Shown piece after piece: positions 25,488 to 32,993 of a stretch of DNA of 32,993 bases (position 1 is its first letter; each line of letters opens with the position of its first letter). The DNA comes from Candidatus Pacearchaeota archaeon. GTDB lineage: Archaea > Nanobdellota > Nanobdellia > Pacearchaeales > GW2011-AR1. Location: NCBI GenBank assembly GCA_017609755.1, contig JAFCDI010000006.1, positions 1 through 32,993 of the forward strand. The letters run 5' to 3'. The position numbers and the translations under genes are program-made. Under the pieces are notes generated by a model. It searched no databases, had not been told where the DNA came from, and was given only the letters and a program-made list of their open reading frames with translations.

Positions 25488-27054
25488 TTTTTTCTTCCTC
25501 TTCAAAATCAAGTATTTTTACTTCTCTTGTTTTTAAATTTAGCATAGGAACTTTACAATGATCTGGATTATTTCCAAACTTTTCCTGATAAGGAGTCAAA
25601 CCTTCCCAACAAGAAGTTGAAATTAATAAAATATTGTTGTGATAAGAAACCGCACTTTTATGTGTATGTGCAGCAACAAAAATATCTGGAACTTTTGAAA
25701 TAACTAAAAAATCTTCTTTAGTTGGAAAAAATTGATTAGAAGTGTAACTAGGAGCAAGATGTCTATTTTTAAGTAAATATTTCATAATTAAATCTGGAAA
25801 ATTCATTGCTTTTTTTACAATTAATTTAGAAATATTGTTTGCATAATAGGGAAAACTAAATCCATGATAAGTTAAAACATCAAAACCTGAAAAATTTTCA
25901 TTAAATCCAATTTTTGCATAAGCAGGATTAGTTGTAAGAATTACATTATCTAATTCATAAAGAGGCCAAGCATATTTTTCATCAAAAGGAGGTTGAGGCT
26001 CCATTAGTCTAACTCCATCATGATTTCCTGGAGAAATTATAATTGAGATGTCTTTTCTAATTTTTTTAAATAAATTAGCCAAACCCAAAAATTGTTCTTC
26101 TAAATCAAAAATTTCTAAATCTCTTTCTTGATTAGGATAATTACCTATTCCAGTAACAACATCTCCAACAATAAATAAATACTTTATTTTTTCAACTTCT
26201 GGAGTATTTGGAACTTTTCCATTTAAATAATCTAAAAATTTCAAAAAACTTTCTTTTAAAAAAAACTTACTTCCATAATGCAAATCTCCTATAAATAAAG
26301 CATATTCTTCTAAATTTGATTTTTTTCTTTCAGCAAGAGAAACATCTGGAAAAATAATATCATTTGCAAAGACTATTTCACTACTTCCTGAGCCTTTAAA
26401 ACCAATTACAGAATCTAAACAAATATCTTCTGCTTTTTCATAAATTTCTTTTTTATTTGAATTAACAACTACTTTGATTTTTCCTGTTAAATCCTCTATT
26501 TCAAATAACAAATTTTTGTTTTTTGTTACTCTTTTATTTCTAATAATTCCAATAATTGAAAATCCTTGTCTTTTTCCATATAATTTTCCAATTGAAACTA
26601 AATTATTTAATTGAGCACTTTCTTGTAAAAAGTTTCTTATTTTATTGAATCTATCTTTAAAATATTCTGTAAAATCTCCTACTTCTAATTTTTTTCCTAA
26701 ATTTGGAGGCATAGAAAAGATTTTAACTTTTGGATTTTCTGGAATTTTTTGATTTTCAGAAACTAAATTCTCTGAAACAATCTCTTTAGAAATCTCTATT
26801 TCTAATCCTAATTTTATCTTTAATCTTTCTAATTGTTTTTGATTTTTTTCTGGAAGAGCATAAAAAACATCTCTTGCTTTTTCTTTATCTTCAAAAATTT
26901 CTCGAGTAATTATCTTTTTCTGAGTTAATCCTTTAATTTTTTCTAAAATTAGTTTAGCTGATTCTAAATCTCCTGATTCAGAAAGCATTTTTAATACTTC
27001 TTCATCTAATAAAAAGCCTTTTTCTAAACAAAATCTTACTAAATCTTTATGCAT
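25474..27054 (-). CDS. polB: DNA polymerase D small subunit DP1 (proofreading exonuclease)
   Basis: This 526-residue subunit has an N-terminal helical region, an OB-fold around residues 160-235 (strands such as FSIIGIIRNKRVTKN) and a calcineurin-like phosphoesterase domain from about 250. Catalytic motifs are intact: GDLHYGS, IVGDVVTG, PGNHDG, YHGFSF and AAHTHK, so 3'-5' exonuclease activity is expected. Eukaryotic B-subunits have lost these residues. It lies 11 nt after cdc6 and overlaps the HD gene. It forms the PolD heterodimer with the product of the gene at 21065. The start at 27054 directly follows the cdc6 stop region and is the only reasonable one. Confidence 0.93.
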   Translation of the reverse strand: MHKDLVRFCLEKGFLLDEEVLKMLSESGDLESAKLILEKIKGLTQKKIITREIFEDKEKARDVFYALPEKNQKQLERLKIKLGLEIEISKEIVSENLVSENQKIPENPKVKIFSMPPNLGKKLEVGDFTEYFKDRFNKIRNFLQESAQLNNLVSIGKLYGKRQGFSIIGIIRNKRVTKNKNLLFEIEDLTGKIKVVVNSNKKEIYEKAEDICLDSVIGFKGSGSSEIVFANDIIFPDVSLAERKKSNLEEYALFIGDLHYGSKFFLKESFLKFLDYLNGKVPNTPEVEKIKYLFIVGDVVTGIGNYPNQERDLEIFDLEEQFLGLANLFKKIRKDISIIISPGNHDGVRLMEPQPPFDEKYAWPLYELDNVILTTNPAYAKIGFNENFSGFDVLTYHGFSFPYYANNISKLIVKKAMNFPDLIMKYLLKNRHLAPSYTSNQFFPTKEDFLVISKVPDIFVAAHTHKSAVSYHNNILLISTSCWEGLTPYQEKFGNNPDHCKVPMLNLKTREVKILDFEEEEKNANK

Positions 27055-27065
27055 TTTAATATAAA

Positions 27066-28277
27066 TTATCTATAATCTAGAGAGTCTTCAATTATTTTTC
27101 TTGCTTTTGAAACCACATTTTTTGAGATTGCTAATTTGATTTCTCTCATTCTTCCACCTCTTCCTTTAGAAATAACTCTAACATTAATAATTCCTAACAT
27201 ATCAAATTCTTGAATAATATCACTAACTCTTCTTTGAGTTAAAACTTCTAATTTGTTTTTATTACATAAATCTTGATAAAGATTATAAACATCTCCTGTA
27301 AAAATAGGTTCTTCTTTTTGTTTTTCGCTCAATGAAATAATAGAATATAAAACAAGTTGAAATTGTTTTGGTTCGCTTGTTATTACATCAAGTATTTTAT
27401 CTCTCTCTATTTTGTCATTTGCTTCATCTAAATGTTTTAATAAAACATGATTTGAATTGTCTCTTTCAGCTAATTCTCCAGCAATTCTTAATAAATCAAG
27501 GGCTCTTCGTGCATCTCCATGCTCTCTTGCTGCAAAAGCAGCACATTTTGCAACAAGTCCTTCTGTCATTACTTTGTCTTTAAAAGCACCAGAACATCTT
27601 TTATTTAAAATATCTTGTAATTGAAGAGCATTATATGGTGGAAAAACAACTTCTTCCTCAGAAAGAGAACTTCTTACTCTAGGATCTAATTCATCTAAAA
27701 AAGTTAAATTATTGCTTATTCCAATAATACAAATTTGTGCTTTTGAAAGCTCAGAATTTAATCTTGTGAGATTATATAAAAAATCACTTGAAATCTTCTT
27801 AACTGTTTGGTCAATTTCATCTAATATTAAAACAACTAATTGCTTTTTTGAGTCAATTATCTCAATAAATTTAGAATAAACTGCTTGAGTAGGAAGCCCT
27901 GTTGCAGGAATATCTTCACCAAATTGTTTAATAAGTTCTGCTAAAATTCTATATTCTGTATCTGATATTTTTTTTAATTTACAATTTAAATACTCTATTC
28001 TAACTTCAAAATCAACATCTTTTTTTATTCTCTTTAGAATTTGCTCTCTAACATATTGAACTGAGAGAGTTTTTCCTGTTCCTGTTTTTCCATATAAAAA
28101 TAAATTACTTGCTCTTTCTCCTCTTAAAAGCGGAGCTAAAATAGAAGCAATTTGCTTAATTTGTTCGCCTCTATGAGGAATCTCTTCTGGTTTATGTGTT
28201 GTTTGTAAAAGAGATTTATCCTTAAATATGCTGTTTCTGTCAAAATTATCAAAAATTGAATCAAGTTCTTTATTCAT
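27066..28277 (-). CDS. cdc6: Orc1/Cdc6 replication initiator
   Basis: This 403-residue AAA+ ATPase has Walker A LYGKTGTGKT near residue 64, Walker B LILDEID near 150, sensor 1 in GISNN, and sensor 2 in the EHGDARRALDLL region. A C-terminal winged helix (about 315-400) ends with a glycine/arginine-rich wing (KGRGGRMREIKL) for origin binding. It is expected to bind origin recognition boxes and load MCM. A ribosome-binding site, TAGGAG, lies about 8 nt before ATG 28277. An ORB-like dyad at 28297-28309 sits only 20 nt upstream, so the protein may regulate its own gene. It heads the replication operon. Confidence 0.95.
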   Translation of the reverse strand: MNKELDSIFDNFDRNSIFKDKSLLQTTHKPEEIPHRGEQIKQIASILAPLLRGERASNLFLYGKTGTGKTLSVQYVREQILKRIKKDVDFEVRIEYLNCKLKKISDTEYRILAELIKQFGEDIPATGLPTQAVYSKFIEIIDSKKQLVVLILDEIDQTVKKISSDFLYNLTRLNSELSKAQICIIGISNNLTFLDELDPRVRSSLSEEEVVFPPYNALQLQDILNKRCSGAFKDKVMTEGLVAKCAAFAAREHGDARRALDLLRIAGELAERDNSNHVLLKHLDEANDKIERDKILDVITSEPKQFQLVLYSIISLSEKQKEEPIFTGDVYNLYQDLCNKNKLEVLTQRRVSDIIQEFDMLGIINVRVISKGRGGRMREIKLAISKNVVSKARKIIEDSLDYR

Positions 28278-28296
28278 TTAAACTCCTACACGTTTA

Positions 28297-28309
28297 TTTC
28301 CTATGGAAA
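28297..28309. other. ORB-like dyad next to cdc6
   Basis: TTTCC and GGAAA are perfect 5-bp inverted arms around TAT, resembling the dyad core of archaeal origin recognition boxes (TTCCAGTGGAAA). The G-rich tail of a full ORB is absent. Its place in the cdc6 leader suggests autoregulation. Confidence 0.5.
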
Positions 28310-28394
28310 ATTAATTTCAAACCTATTTTTCTACGATAAAAAATTAAATTATTATATAAACAATTATAACTACTAAAAAAGAAAAACACCTCTA

Positions 28395-28407
28395 TTTCTA
28401 ATGGAAA
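28395..28407. other. Degenerate ORB-like dyad
   Basis: TTTCTAATGGAAA keeps most of the ORB-core pattern. A related copy (CTAATAGAAATTTA) follows at 28424-28437, 26 nt later; the shared 14-bp unit differs at one base. Confidence 0.4.
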
Positions 28408-28453
28408 TTTAAATCTCAGACATCTAATAGAAATTTATTAATTTTTTAATACA

Positions 28454-28544
28454 AATTTGTCTGATTTTAATAAAAGATATTAAGTTTTAGATGAATGTTT
28501 TAATTTTCAATAAGAATTTGTCTGATTTTAATAAAAGATATTAA
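28454..28544 (+). repeat. Perfect 30-bp direct repeat in the origin
   Basis: Identical 30-bp copies lie at 28454-28483 and 28515-28544, 61 nt apart start to start (about six helical turns). The unit begins AATTTGTCTGATTTTAAT. A partly inverted version (AAATCTCAGACA) lies at 28411-28422. It is a candidate initiator-binding iteron or unwinding element. Confidence 0.85.
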
Positions 28545-28667
28545 AAATTTTTTTAATTAAAATCAGAATTTACTCTGTATTTATTATATTATTTAATATA
28601 TATTTTAAATAATATATTTTATATTATATATTTCTTATTACGTTTATTATAATAAATATGATTTTCC

Positions 28668-28722
<55 letters not shown>

Positions 28723-28786
28723 TATACTATACAAATATTTATAATATAATTAAAGAAATCAAATTTCTTAAATTTCTTTTTAAATG

Positions 28787-28809
28787 TTTCCATATGAAAT
28801 CAAAGGGTG
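28787..28809 (+). other. ORB-like element with G-string
   Basis: TTTCCATATGAAATCAAAGGG has both parts of an archaeal origin recognition box: an inverted-repeat core and the downstream AAAGGG that fixes orientation. It is the best single ORB match in the window. Confidence 0.55.
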
Positions 28810-29009
28810 AGACTCATAAAAGAATTCAAAGCAAAGATTCTTTAATAAAATAAAAGACTTTTTTTTAAATTAATTAAAAAATAACTTTAAAACAATCTTA
28901 AAATAACTAAAAATACTTTAAAATAGATAATAAAAAGAGACACTTATATACTCTTAAATCTATTTAAGTTCACAGAAAAATTTATAAACAAATTTCCTCT
29001 AAAATTGAT

Positions 29010-29270
29010 ATGCAAAGTAATAAAAATCCTTTTAATACACTTGTAGGAAAAATGATTGTAACTAAAGAAGGTAAGAGATTAGGTTTTGTTAAAGATATAA
29101 TTTTTGAAACAAAATCAGGAGAATTAATTAATGTGGTTGTTAAAGATTCAACTTCTTACACAAAAAACCTTAATTTAGAAAGAACACCTTCAAACGAATT
29201 ATTAATTCCTTATAGCGCAATAATAGCTATTGGAGATTTTGTTATTGTTTCTGAAGAAGATTTAATATAA
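29010..29270 (+). CDS. PRC-barrel domain protein
   Basis: This 86-residue protein is one PRC-barrel: NTLVGKMIVTKEGKRLGFVKDIIFE, then the beta segment ELINVVVK, and the final LLIPYSAIIAIGDFVIVSE. Archaeal PRC-barrel proteins take part in cell division (as FtsZ partners) and RNA metabolism, but small single-domain copies in DPANN genomes are mostly uncharacterised. The TATA box at 28981-28988 is 25 nt before the ATG, so the mRNA is leaderless. It is the first gene to the right of the origin. A division or chromosome-linked role is suggested only by this position. Confidence 0.85.
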   Translation: MQSNKNPFNTLVGKMIVTKEGKRLGFVKDIIFETKSGELINVVVKDSTSYTKNLNLERTPSNELLIPYSAIIAIGDFVIVSEEDLI

Positions 29271-29311
29271 TAACACAAATATTTAAATAGGTATATCTCA
29301 ACTTAATAATT

Positions 29312-29734
29312 ATGAAATTAATGGGCTTTAATTTTACAAAAATTCAAGTAGAAAAATTTAAAGATAGAGTAGAAAATCTAAAAATAGGAACTCGAATAGA
29401 TGTTTCAGATATAACAGAGGCAAAATCAAGAATTCTAAAGACAAAAGAAGAAATTATAGTTGTGAAATTTTTATTTGGATTAGATTATGAACCTAAAATG
29501 GCTAAAATAGATTTAGAAGGAAATTTAATTCTTTCTCTAGACTCTAAACAAGCAAAAGAAGTTCTAAAAGACTGGAAAGACAAAAAAATGTCAGAAGAAC
29601 TTAGAATAACTCTTTTTAATCTTATTCTAAAAAAAGCAACTTTAAAAGCACTACAATTAGAAGAGGAAATGAATCTTCCAATACATATGAGATTGCCTAG
29701 TTTAAAAATAAGCGAAAAAAAAGACAACCAATAA
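29312..29734 (+). CDS. Conserved-looking 140-residue protein of unknown function
   Basis: This 140-residue protein has an N-terminal half of alternating strands (KLMGFNFTKIQVEKF, IGTRIDVSDI, EIIVVKFLFGLDYEPKMAKIDLEGNLIL) and a helical C-terminal half that ends with LKALQLEEEMNLPIHMRLPSL. The strand region resembles a small beta-sheet chaperone-like fold, but I do not recognise a named family. TATTTAAATA at 29280-29289 lies 27 nt before the ATG. It stands alone between the PRC-barrel gene and a winged-helix gene, all on the plus strand. A cytosolic protein is expected, with no signal peptide or membrane segment. Confidence 0.75.
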   Translation: MKLMGFNFTKIQVEKFKDRVENLKIGTRIDVSDITEAKSRILKTKEEIIVVKFLFGLDYEPKMAKIDLEGNLILSLDSKQAKEVLKDWKDKKMSEELRITLFNLILKKATLKALQLEEEMNLPIHMRLPSLKISEKKDNQ

Positions 29735-29822
29735 ACCTTTCTTTTATAAAAATTATTTAGATATTTTTAATTAAATTATTTTACTTGCAAATGTTTAAAA
29801 AATTAATATTCTTAATTTCTTA

Positions 29823-30089
29823 ATGAGGATTTCAGACCAAAAAAAAGAGAAAATATCAGAACAAATACTACTTTTATTGTTTTCTTCAAATCCTCAACCC
29901 AAATTTACTCTTCACATTGCTCAAGAATTAGCAAGAGATGAAGAATTTATAAAAAAGATGCTTTTAGAGTTAAAAAAGAAAAAATTAGTTCTAGAGATAA
30001 AGAAAAATCCTCAAGGAAAAAACTATAAAAGAAGATCTAGATGGAGATTAAGTGAAAAAGCTTATGAAGCTTACAAAAATATTCAATAA
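29823..30089 (+). CDS. Small winged-helix DNA-binding protein
   Basis: This 88-residue basic protein is a single winged helix: helix 1 (KKEKISEQILLLLFSSN), helix 2 (TLHIAQELARD), recognition helix (EEFIKKMLLELKKKKLV), then a wing (LEIKKNPQGKNYKRRSRWRLS) and a final helix. It resembles archaeal MarR/ArsR-size regulators. A TATA-like TTTAAAAAAT is centred about 27 nt before ATG 29823. No clear operator is seen nearby. Its target is unknown. It could be a chromatin-type or gene-specific regulator. Confidence 0.75.
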   Translation: MRISDQKKEKISEQILLLLFSSNPQPKFTLHIAQELARDEEFIKKMLLELKKKKLVLEIKKNPQGKNYKRRSRWRLSEKAYEAYKNIQ

Positions 30090-30202
30090 AATCTTTTCTT
30101 AGAATTTTAAACATTATGTAATAATTCCTTTATTAGCAAGCCAATTCAACAAATATATTATATCATCTTAAAGTTTTTATAGTTTTCAAATTTATTTTTT
30201 TA

Positions 30203-30958
<756 letters not shown>

Positions 30959-31085
30959 GAATTAATTTTTAGTTAATCGTTCAAAAGGATAAGTCTATTT
31001 ACATCTCACTTTTAGATTAAGACCTCTTTTTTCAGAACTTTTTTTCTCACTTTTTACAATTTAATTAAACTTTTTTCCTTGTTTT

Positions 31086-31697
31086 TTAGTTTTTTTTAGA
31101 TTTTTTTGCTTTTCTAACTCTCACTTTTGATTTTTTTAGTAATTTTTCTTTGATATGTTCAGGTATATATACTCTTTTTTTACCATTTTCCTCTATTACT
31201 TCTTGTATGAGGCTCTCACTTTTTTGTTTTATTGAATTTATTTGACCTCTTATTGTTGATTTTTCTTTTCCCAACATTGCAGCAAGATCAGAATAACTTA
31301 ATTTCATATCAGTATTTAAAAGAATCCAAATTATTGCTCTTTCAGTTATTGAAAAATAGTCTAAATTTGGTGTTTGGACACCTGTTTGAACAGGTGTTTG
31401 GACAGCATAAACAGCTGTTTGTTTGTTGTTTTTATAGGTAGGTGTTTTAAACAGCTGTTTTGTTTTTGGTTCATTCATAATATTTACTACATTTTTTACT
31501 CCTTCAATTTCTTCATCCATCGACGATAAAAGTTCTTTTAATTCATTTATCTGGTTTTTTAAAGAATCATTTTCAGAATTAAGGTGTTTTATCCAATCCG
31601 TAACACTTGAGATGTCTTTTTTTACAGCTTCAAAACTCTTTTTTGTATCTTCTTTTAGATTTTCAACCTCTTTTTTTCTAAAAATCCATCCAAACAT
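31086..31697 (-). CDS. Coiled-coil plus winged-helix protein (paralogue of the one at 30203)
   Basis: This 203-residue protein has an N-terminal coiled coil (about residues 5-72, with KNQINELKELLSSMDEE), a linker rich in T, P, V and Q (VQTPVQTGVQTP), and a C-terminal winged helix (SITERAIIWILLNTD, YSDLAAMLGKEKSTIRGQIN, QEVIEENGKKRVYIPEHI) followed by a very basic tail. Its linker DNA holds AAACAGCTGTTT twice, and the same palindrome lies upstream of the gene. The TATA-like GTATTTAAAC is about 26 nt before ATG 31697. It converges on the gene at 30203. Self-regulation through the palindromes is plausible but unproven. Confidence 0.72.
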   Translation of the reverse strand: MFGWIFRKKEVENLKEDTKKSFEAVKKDISSVTDWIKHLNSENDSLKNQINELKELLSSMDEEIEGVKNVVNIMNEPKTKQLFKTPTYKNNKQTAVYAVQTPVQTGVQTPNLDYFSITERAIIWILLNTDMKLSYSDLAAMLGKEKSTIRGQINSIKQKSESLIQEVIEENGKKRVYIPEHIKEKLLKKSKVRVRKAKKSKKN

Positions 31698-31984
31698 GCT
31701 AATATTTTAAGTATCTAAGTTTAAATACTTTTTGTTTTTCGACGATAAAATTTCTTTTAACTTGCTATTTCAATAAATTAATTTATTCAAAAAATGTGTC
31801 GAAAAAATAAGCAAAAACACTCTATAAACAGCTGTTTGTCTCAAAAATTAAGCAAAAACACTCTGTTTAAACACCTCTAAACAGCATAAACACTTGTTTA
31901 TACTACAATCTGCACTAAGTTAACCAAAATTAAAGAATTTTAAACAAATTTTATAAACAAAACTCATTTAATTAAAAAGTAAAA
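31698..31984. other. Repeat-rich region upstream of the 203-residue gene
   Basis: No gene is visible. The region contains an ATAAACAGCTGTTTGT site at 31824-31839 identical to one inside the gene (31407-31422), a segment at 31740-31760 matching the gene at 31521-31541 in 20 of 21 bases, and ACAGCATAAACA at 31879-31890, also found in the gene at 31402-31413. A TATA box, TTTATAAA, at 31950-31957 serves the next small gene. Confidence 0.7.
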
Positions 31985-32178
31985 ATGAGGAAAAAATTAG
32001 TAGATATTTTTCAAAGAACCTTTATAGAAAAGAATTTCGACACGAACTTAGATTATTAATTGTTGTTACACTCGGATTTACAATTGGATTTACATGGAGA
32101 GAAACAATTTTTGATCTCTCTCAAACATTTATTAGATTATTTGTTTCAACAGAAAAAAATTCAGCTCTTATTTACTAA
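31985..32178 (+). pseudogene. DUF5654-like small membrane protein with A-run frameshift
   Basis: ATG 31985 opens a frame that stops after about 24 codons. Another frame through the same DNA encodes KEFRHELRLLIVVTLGFTIGFTWRETIFDLSQTF, which resembles archaeal DUF5654 membrane proteins. The two frames join if the six-A run at 31991-31996 had one more A, giving a protein of about 65 residues. A promoter TATA box lies about 31 nt upstream. The protein would end sooner than most family members as I know them, lacking a second hydrophobic helix. It is therefore probably a decayed gene, though transcriptional slippage or a sequencing error could restore the frame. Confidence 0.6.
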
Positions 32179-32258
32179 AGCCCAAACCTAGAGAAAACTC
32201 TTATTAAATTTGATTTTAACTCTAAAACATTAATAAAATATCCTTACTTAATTTAATT

Positions 32259-32399
32259 ATGGCAGTAATAACAACAACTGTAGGAATATCTGCATCTCTT
32301 GCAATTATTGTAGGAATTTTGATTCTAGCTTTTCCTAAGTTTTTAAGATGGTTTATAGGAATCTATTTAGTTCTTATAGGAATTATACAATTTTTTTAA
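32259..32399 (+). CDS. DUF3096-like small membrane protein
   Basis: This 46-residue protein is two hydrophobic segments joined by a short loop: GISASLAIIVGILILAFP, then KFLRWFIGIYLVLIGIIQFF. This pattern, with the central FPK and the GIYL-x-L-IG-I end, fits the DUF3096 family of tiny archaeal and bacterial membrane proteins of unknown function. A TATA-like TAATAAAATA is centred about 23-25 nt before ATG 32259. It stands alone behind the broken DUF5654-like gene. The gene is short but the codon pattern and family match support it. Confidence 0.75.
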   Translation: MAVITTTVGISASLAIIVGILILAFPKFLRWFIGIYLVLIGIIQFF

Positions 32400-32617
32400 G
32401 TTTTTAAGAAATTTAGAGACATAAAAGGTTTCAATTATTAGTAAAAAAGGATTTAATTAATACTAAAACTTTTATTAACTATAACTTAGTTAACCTAAGT
32501 GCACAACTTTAGGCCATAAAAAAATTGGCAAAAAATATGCTCCAAAAACAGCAATTTTTCATAAAAATACTAAAATATCACACAAATTCTTAAAAAAAAT
32601 GAACTTTTTTTAATATA
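32400..32617. other. Short non-coding gap with a hairpin
   Basis: No gene is seen. A hairpin of ACTTAG (32484-32489) and CTAAGT (32495-32500) flanks TTAAC. A related TAAGTTAACC lies at 31917-31926. It may be a regulatory site or chance AT-rich structure. Confidence 0.4.
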
Positions 32618-32971
32618 ATGACTCAAAAACACCTTGGATGCTGGCTATGAAAAATAAAACAAGGATTATATATCAGAAATTTCGATAATTTTAATCCCAA
32701 TAAGCTTGAAATTTATAAACCCAATAAGCTTGAAATTTATAAAGTTTATAAACAAGAAGACCAATTTCTAGCAATAGATATTGAAGGAAACACCTTTCCT
32801 TTAGAAGATACAGGATATTATGGTTGTAAAAGAAGATACACAACTAAAGGATCAATAGATTCTATAGAATTGTTTCCAATAAAAATAAAGCCATATAAAA
32901 GAACAACTCATAAAATCTCAACAAAGAATTTCAAGACTCCTAAAAATGTTAGAAGACGAGCACAAACCTAA
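32618..32971 (+). pseudogene. ORF interrupted by an in-frame TGA, with tandem duplication
   Basis: From ATG 32618 the frame runs ten codons to a TGA at 32648-32650, then continues open for 106 codons to TAA at 32969. The downstream part has no alternative start codon close to the TGA. It encodes a basic protein with two tandem copies of PNKLEIYK, then a segment with AIDIEGNTFPLEDTGYYGC and a lysine/arginine-rich tail. I recognise no family. TGA ends several intact genes here (integrase, DP2, CYTH), so general recoding is unlikely. A nonsense mutation (for example TGG to TGA) is the simplest view; local readthrough is the alternative. Confidence 0.5.
32696..32743 (+). repeat. Perfect 24-bp tandem duplication
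   Basis: Two identical 24-bp units (32696-32719 and 32720-32743) begin CCCAATAAGCTTG and encode PNKLEIYK twice in frame. The perfect identity suggests a recent event. Confidence 0.9.
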
Positions 32972-32993
32972 CCTTAGTGAATAAAATAAGTGA

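Noticed and set aside
32618-32971. Genome-wide recoding of TGA as an amino acid
   Set aside because: The integrase, CYTH and DP2 genes end normally at TGA and no conserved protein contains internal TGA codons.

Overview
The window looks like the chromosome of a DPANN archaeon, most like Pacearchaeota or Woesearchaeota. It is very AT-rich. Most genes have a TATA box about 25 nt before the start codon, which predicts leaderless mRNAs. It encodes both subunits of the archaeal family-D polymerase (DP1, DP2), an Orc1/Cdc6 protein, a PRC-barrel protein and several small archaeal proteins. TGA is used as a normal stop, and no tRNA, rRNA or CRISPR array was seen.

Positions 109 to about 14563 look like one integrated mobile element of roughly 14.5 kb. 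It sits inside the 5' end of a TctA-family membrane protein gene. The chromosomal first 20 codons remain at 55-114. The rest of the gene resumes at 14570, behind a different, GC-richer set of 20 codons (14510-14569) carried by the element, so integration swaps the gene's N-terminus. The element has a tyrosine recombinase and a putative DNA-binding partner next to the left junction. Its cargo is two convergent defence cassettes: an ABC-three-component (ABC-3C) system at 1590-4454 (+), and an operon at 11961-4457 (-) of a PLD-SNF2 helicase, an Eco57I-type methylase, a two-helix membrane protein and a Cas4/RecB-like Fe-S nuclease. At the right end is a compact module of small overlapping genes (two ribbon-helix-helix proteins, a 57-residue protein, a winged-helix protein, a 49-residue protein). 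It diverges from an AbrB-like gene across a perfect 15-bp palindrome.

From 14.5 to 21 kb lie host metabolic genes: the TctA gene (also frameshifted by a 7-bp tandem duplication), a cysteine-rich MTHFR_C-like protein, a CYTH protein overlapping an AMP-forming acetyl-CoA synthetase, and a two-gene 2-oxoacid:ferredoxin oxidoreductase. The last two could link acetate, acetyl-CoA and a 2-oxoacid such as pyruvate.

From 28277 down to 21065 runs a replication operon: cdc6, DP1, an HD phosphohydrolase and DP2. Just upstream of cdc6 is a 730-bp non-coding tract (28278-29009) that is a strong replication-origin candidate. It has ORB-like dyads, a perfect 30-bp direct repeat and a 53-nt TTA microsatellite, and gene orientation switches across it. 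To its right are a PRC-barrel protein, two small conserved-looking proteins, and two convergent genes of matching architecture (coiled coil, low-complexity linker, winged helix). One of these two carries a (GACA)10 tract in its coding sequence; the other shares palindromes with its own upstream region. The last kilobase holds small membrane-protein genes, one frameshifted, and an ORF interrupted by an in-frame TGA.
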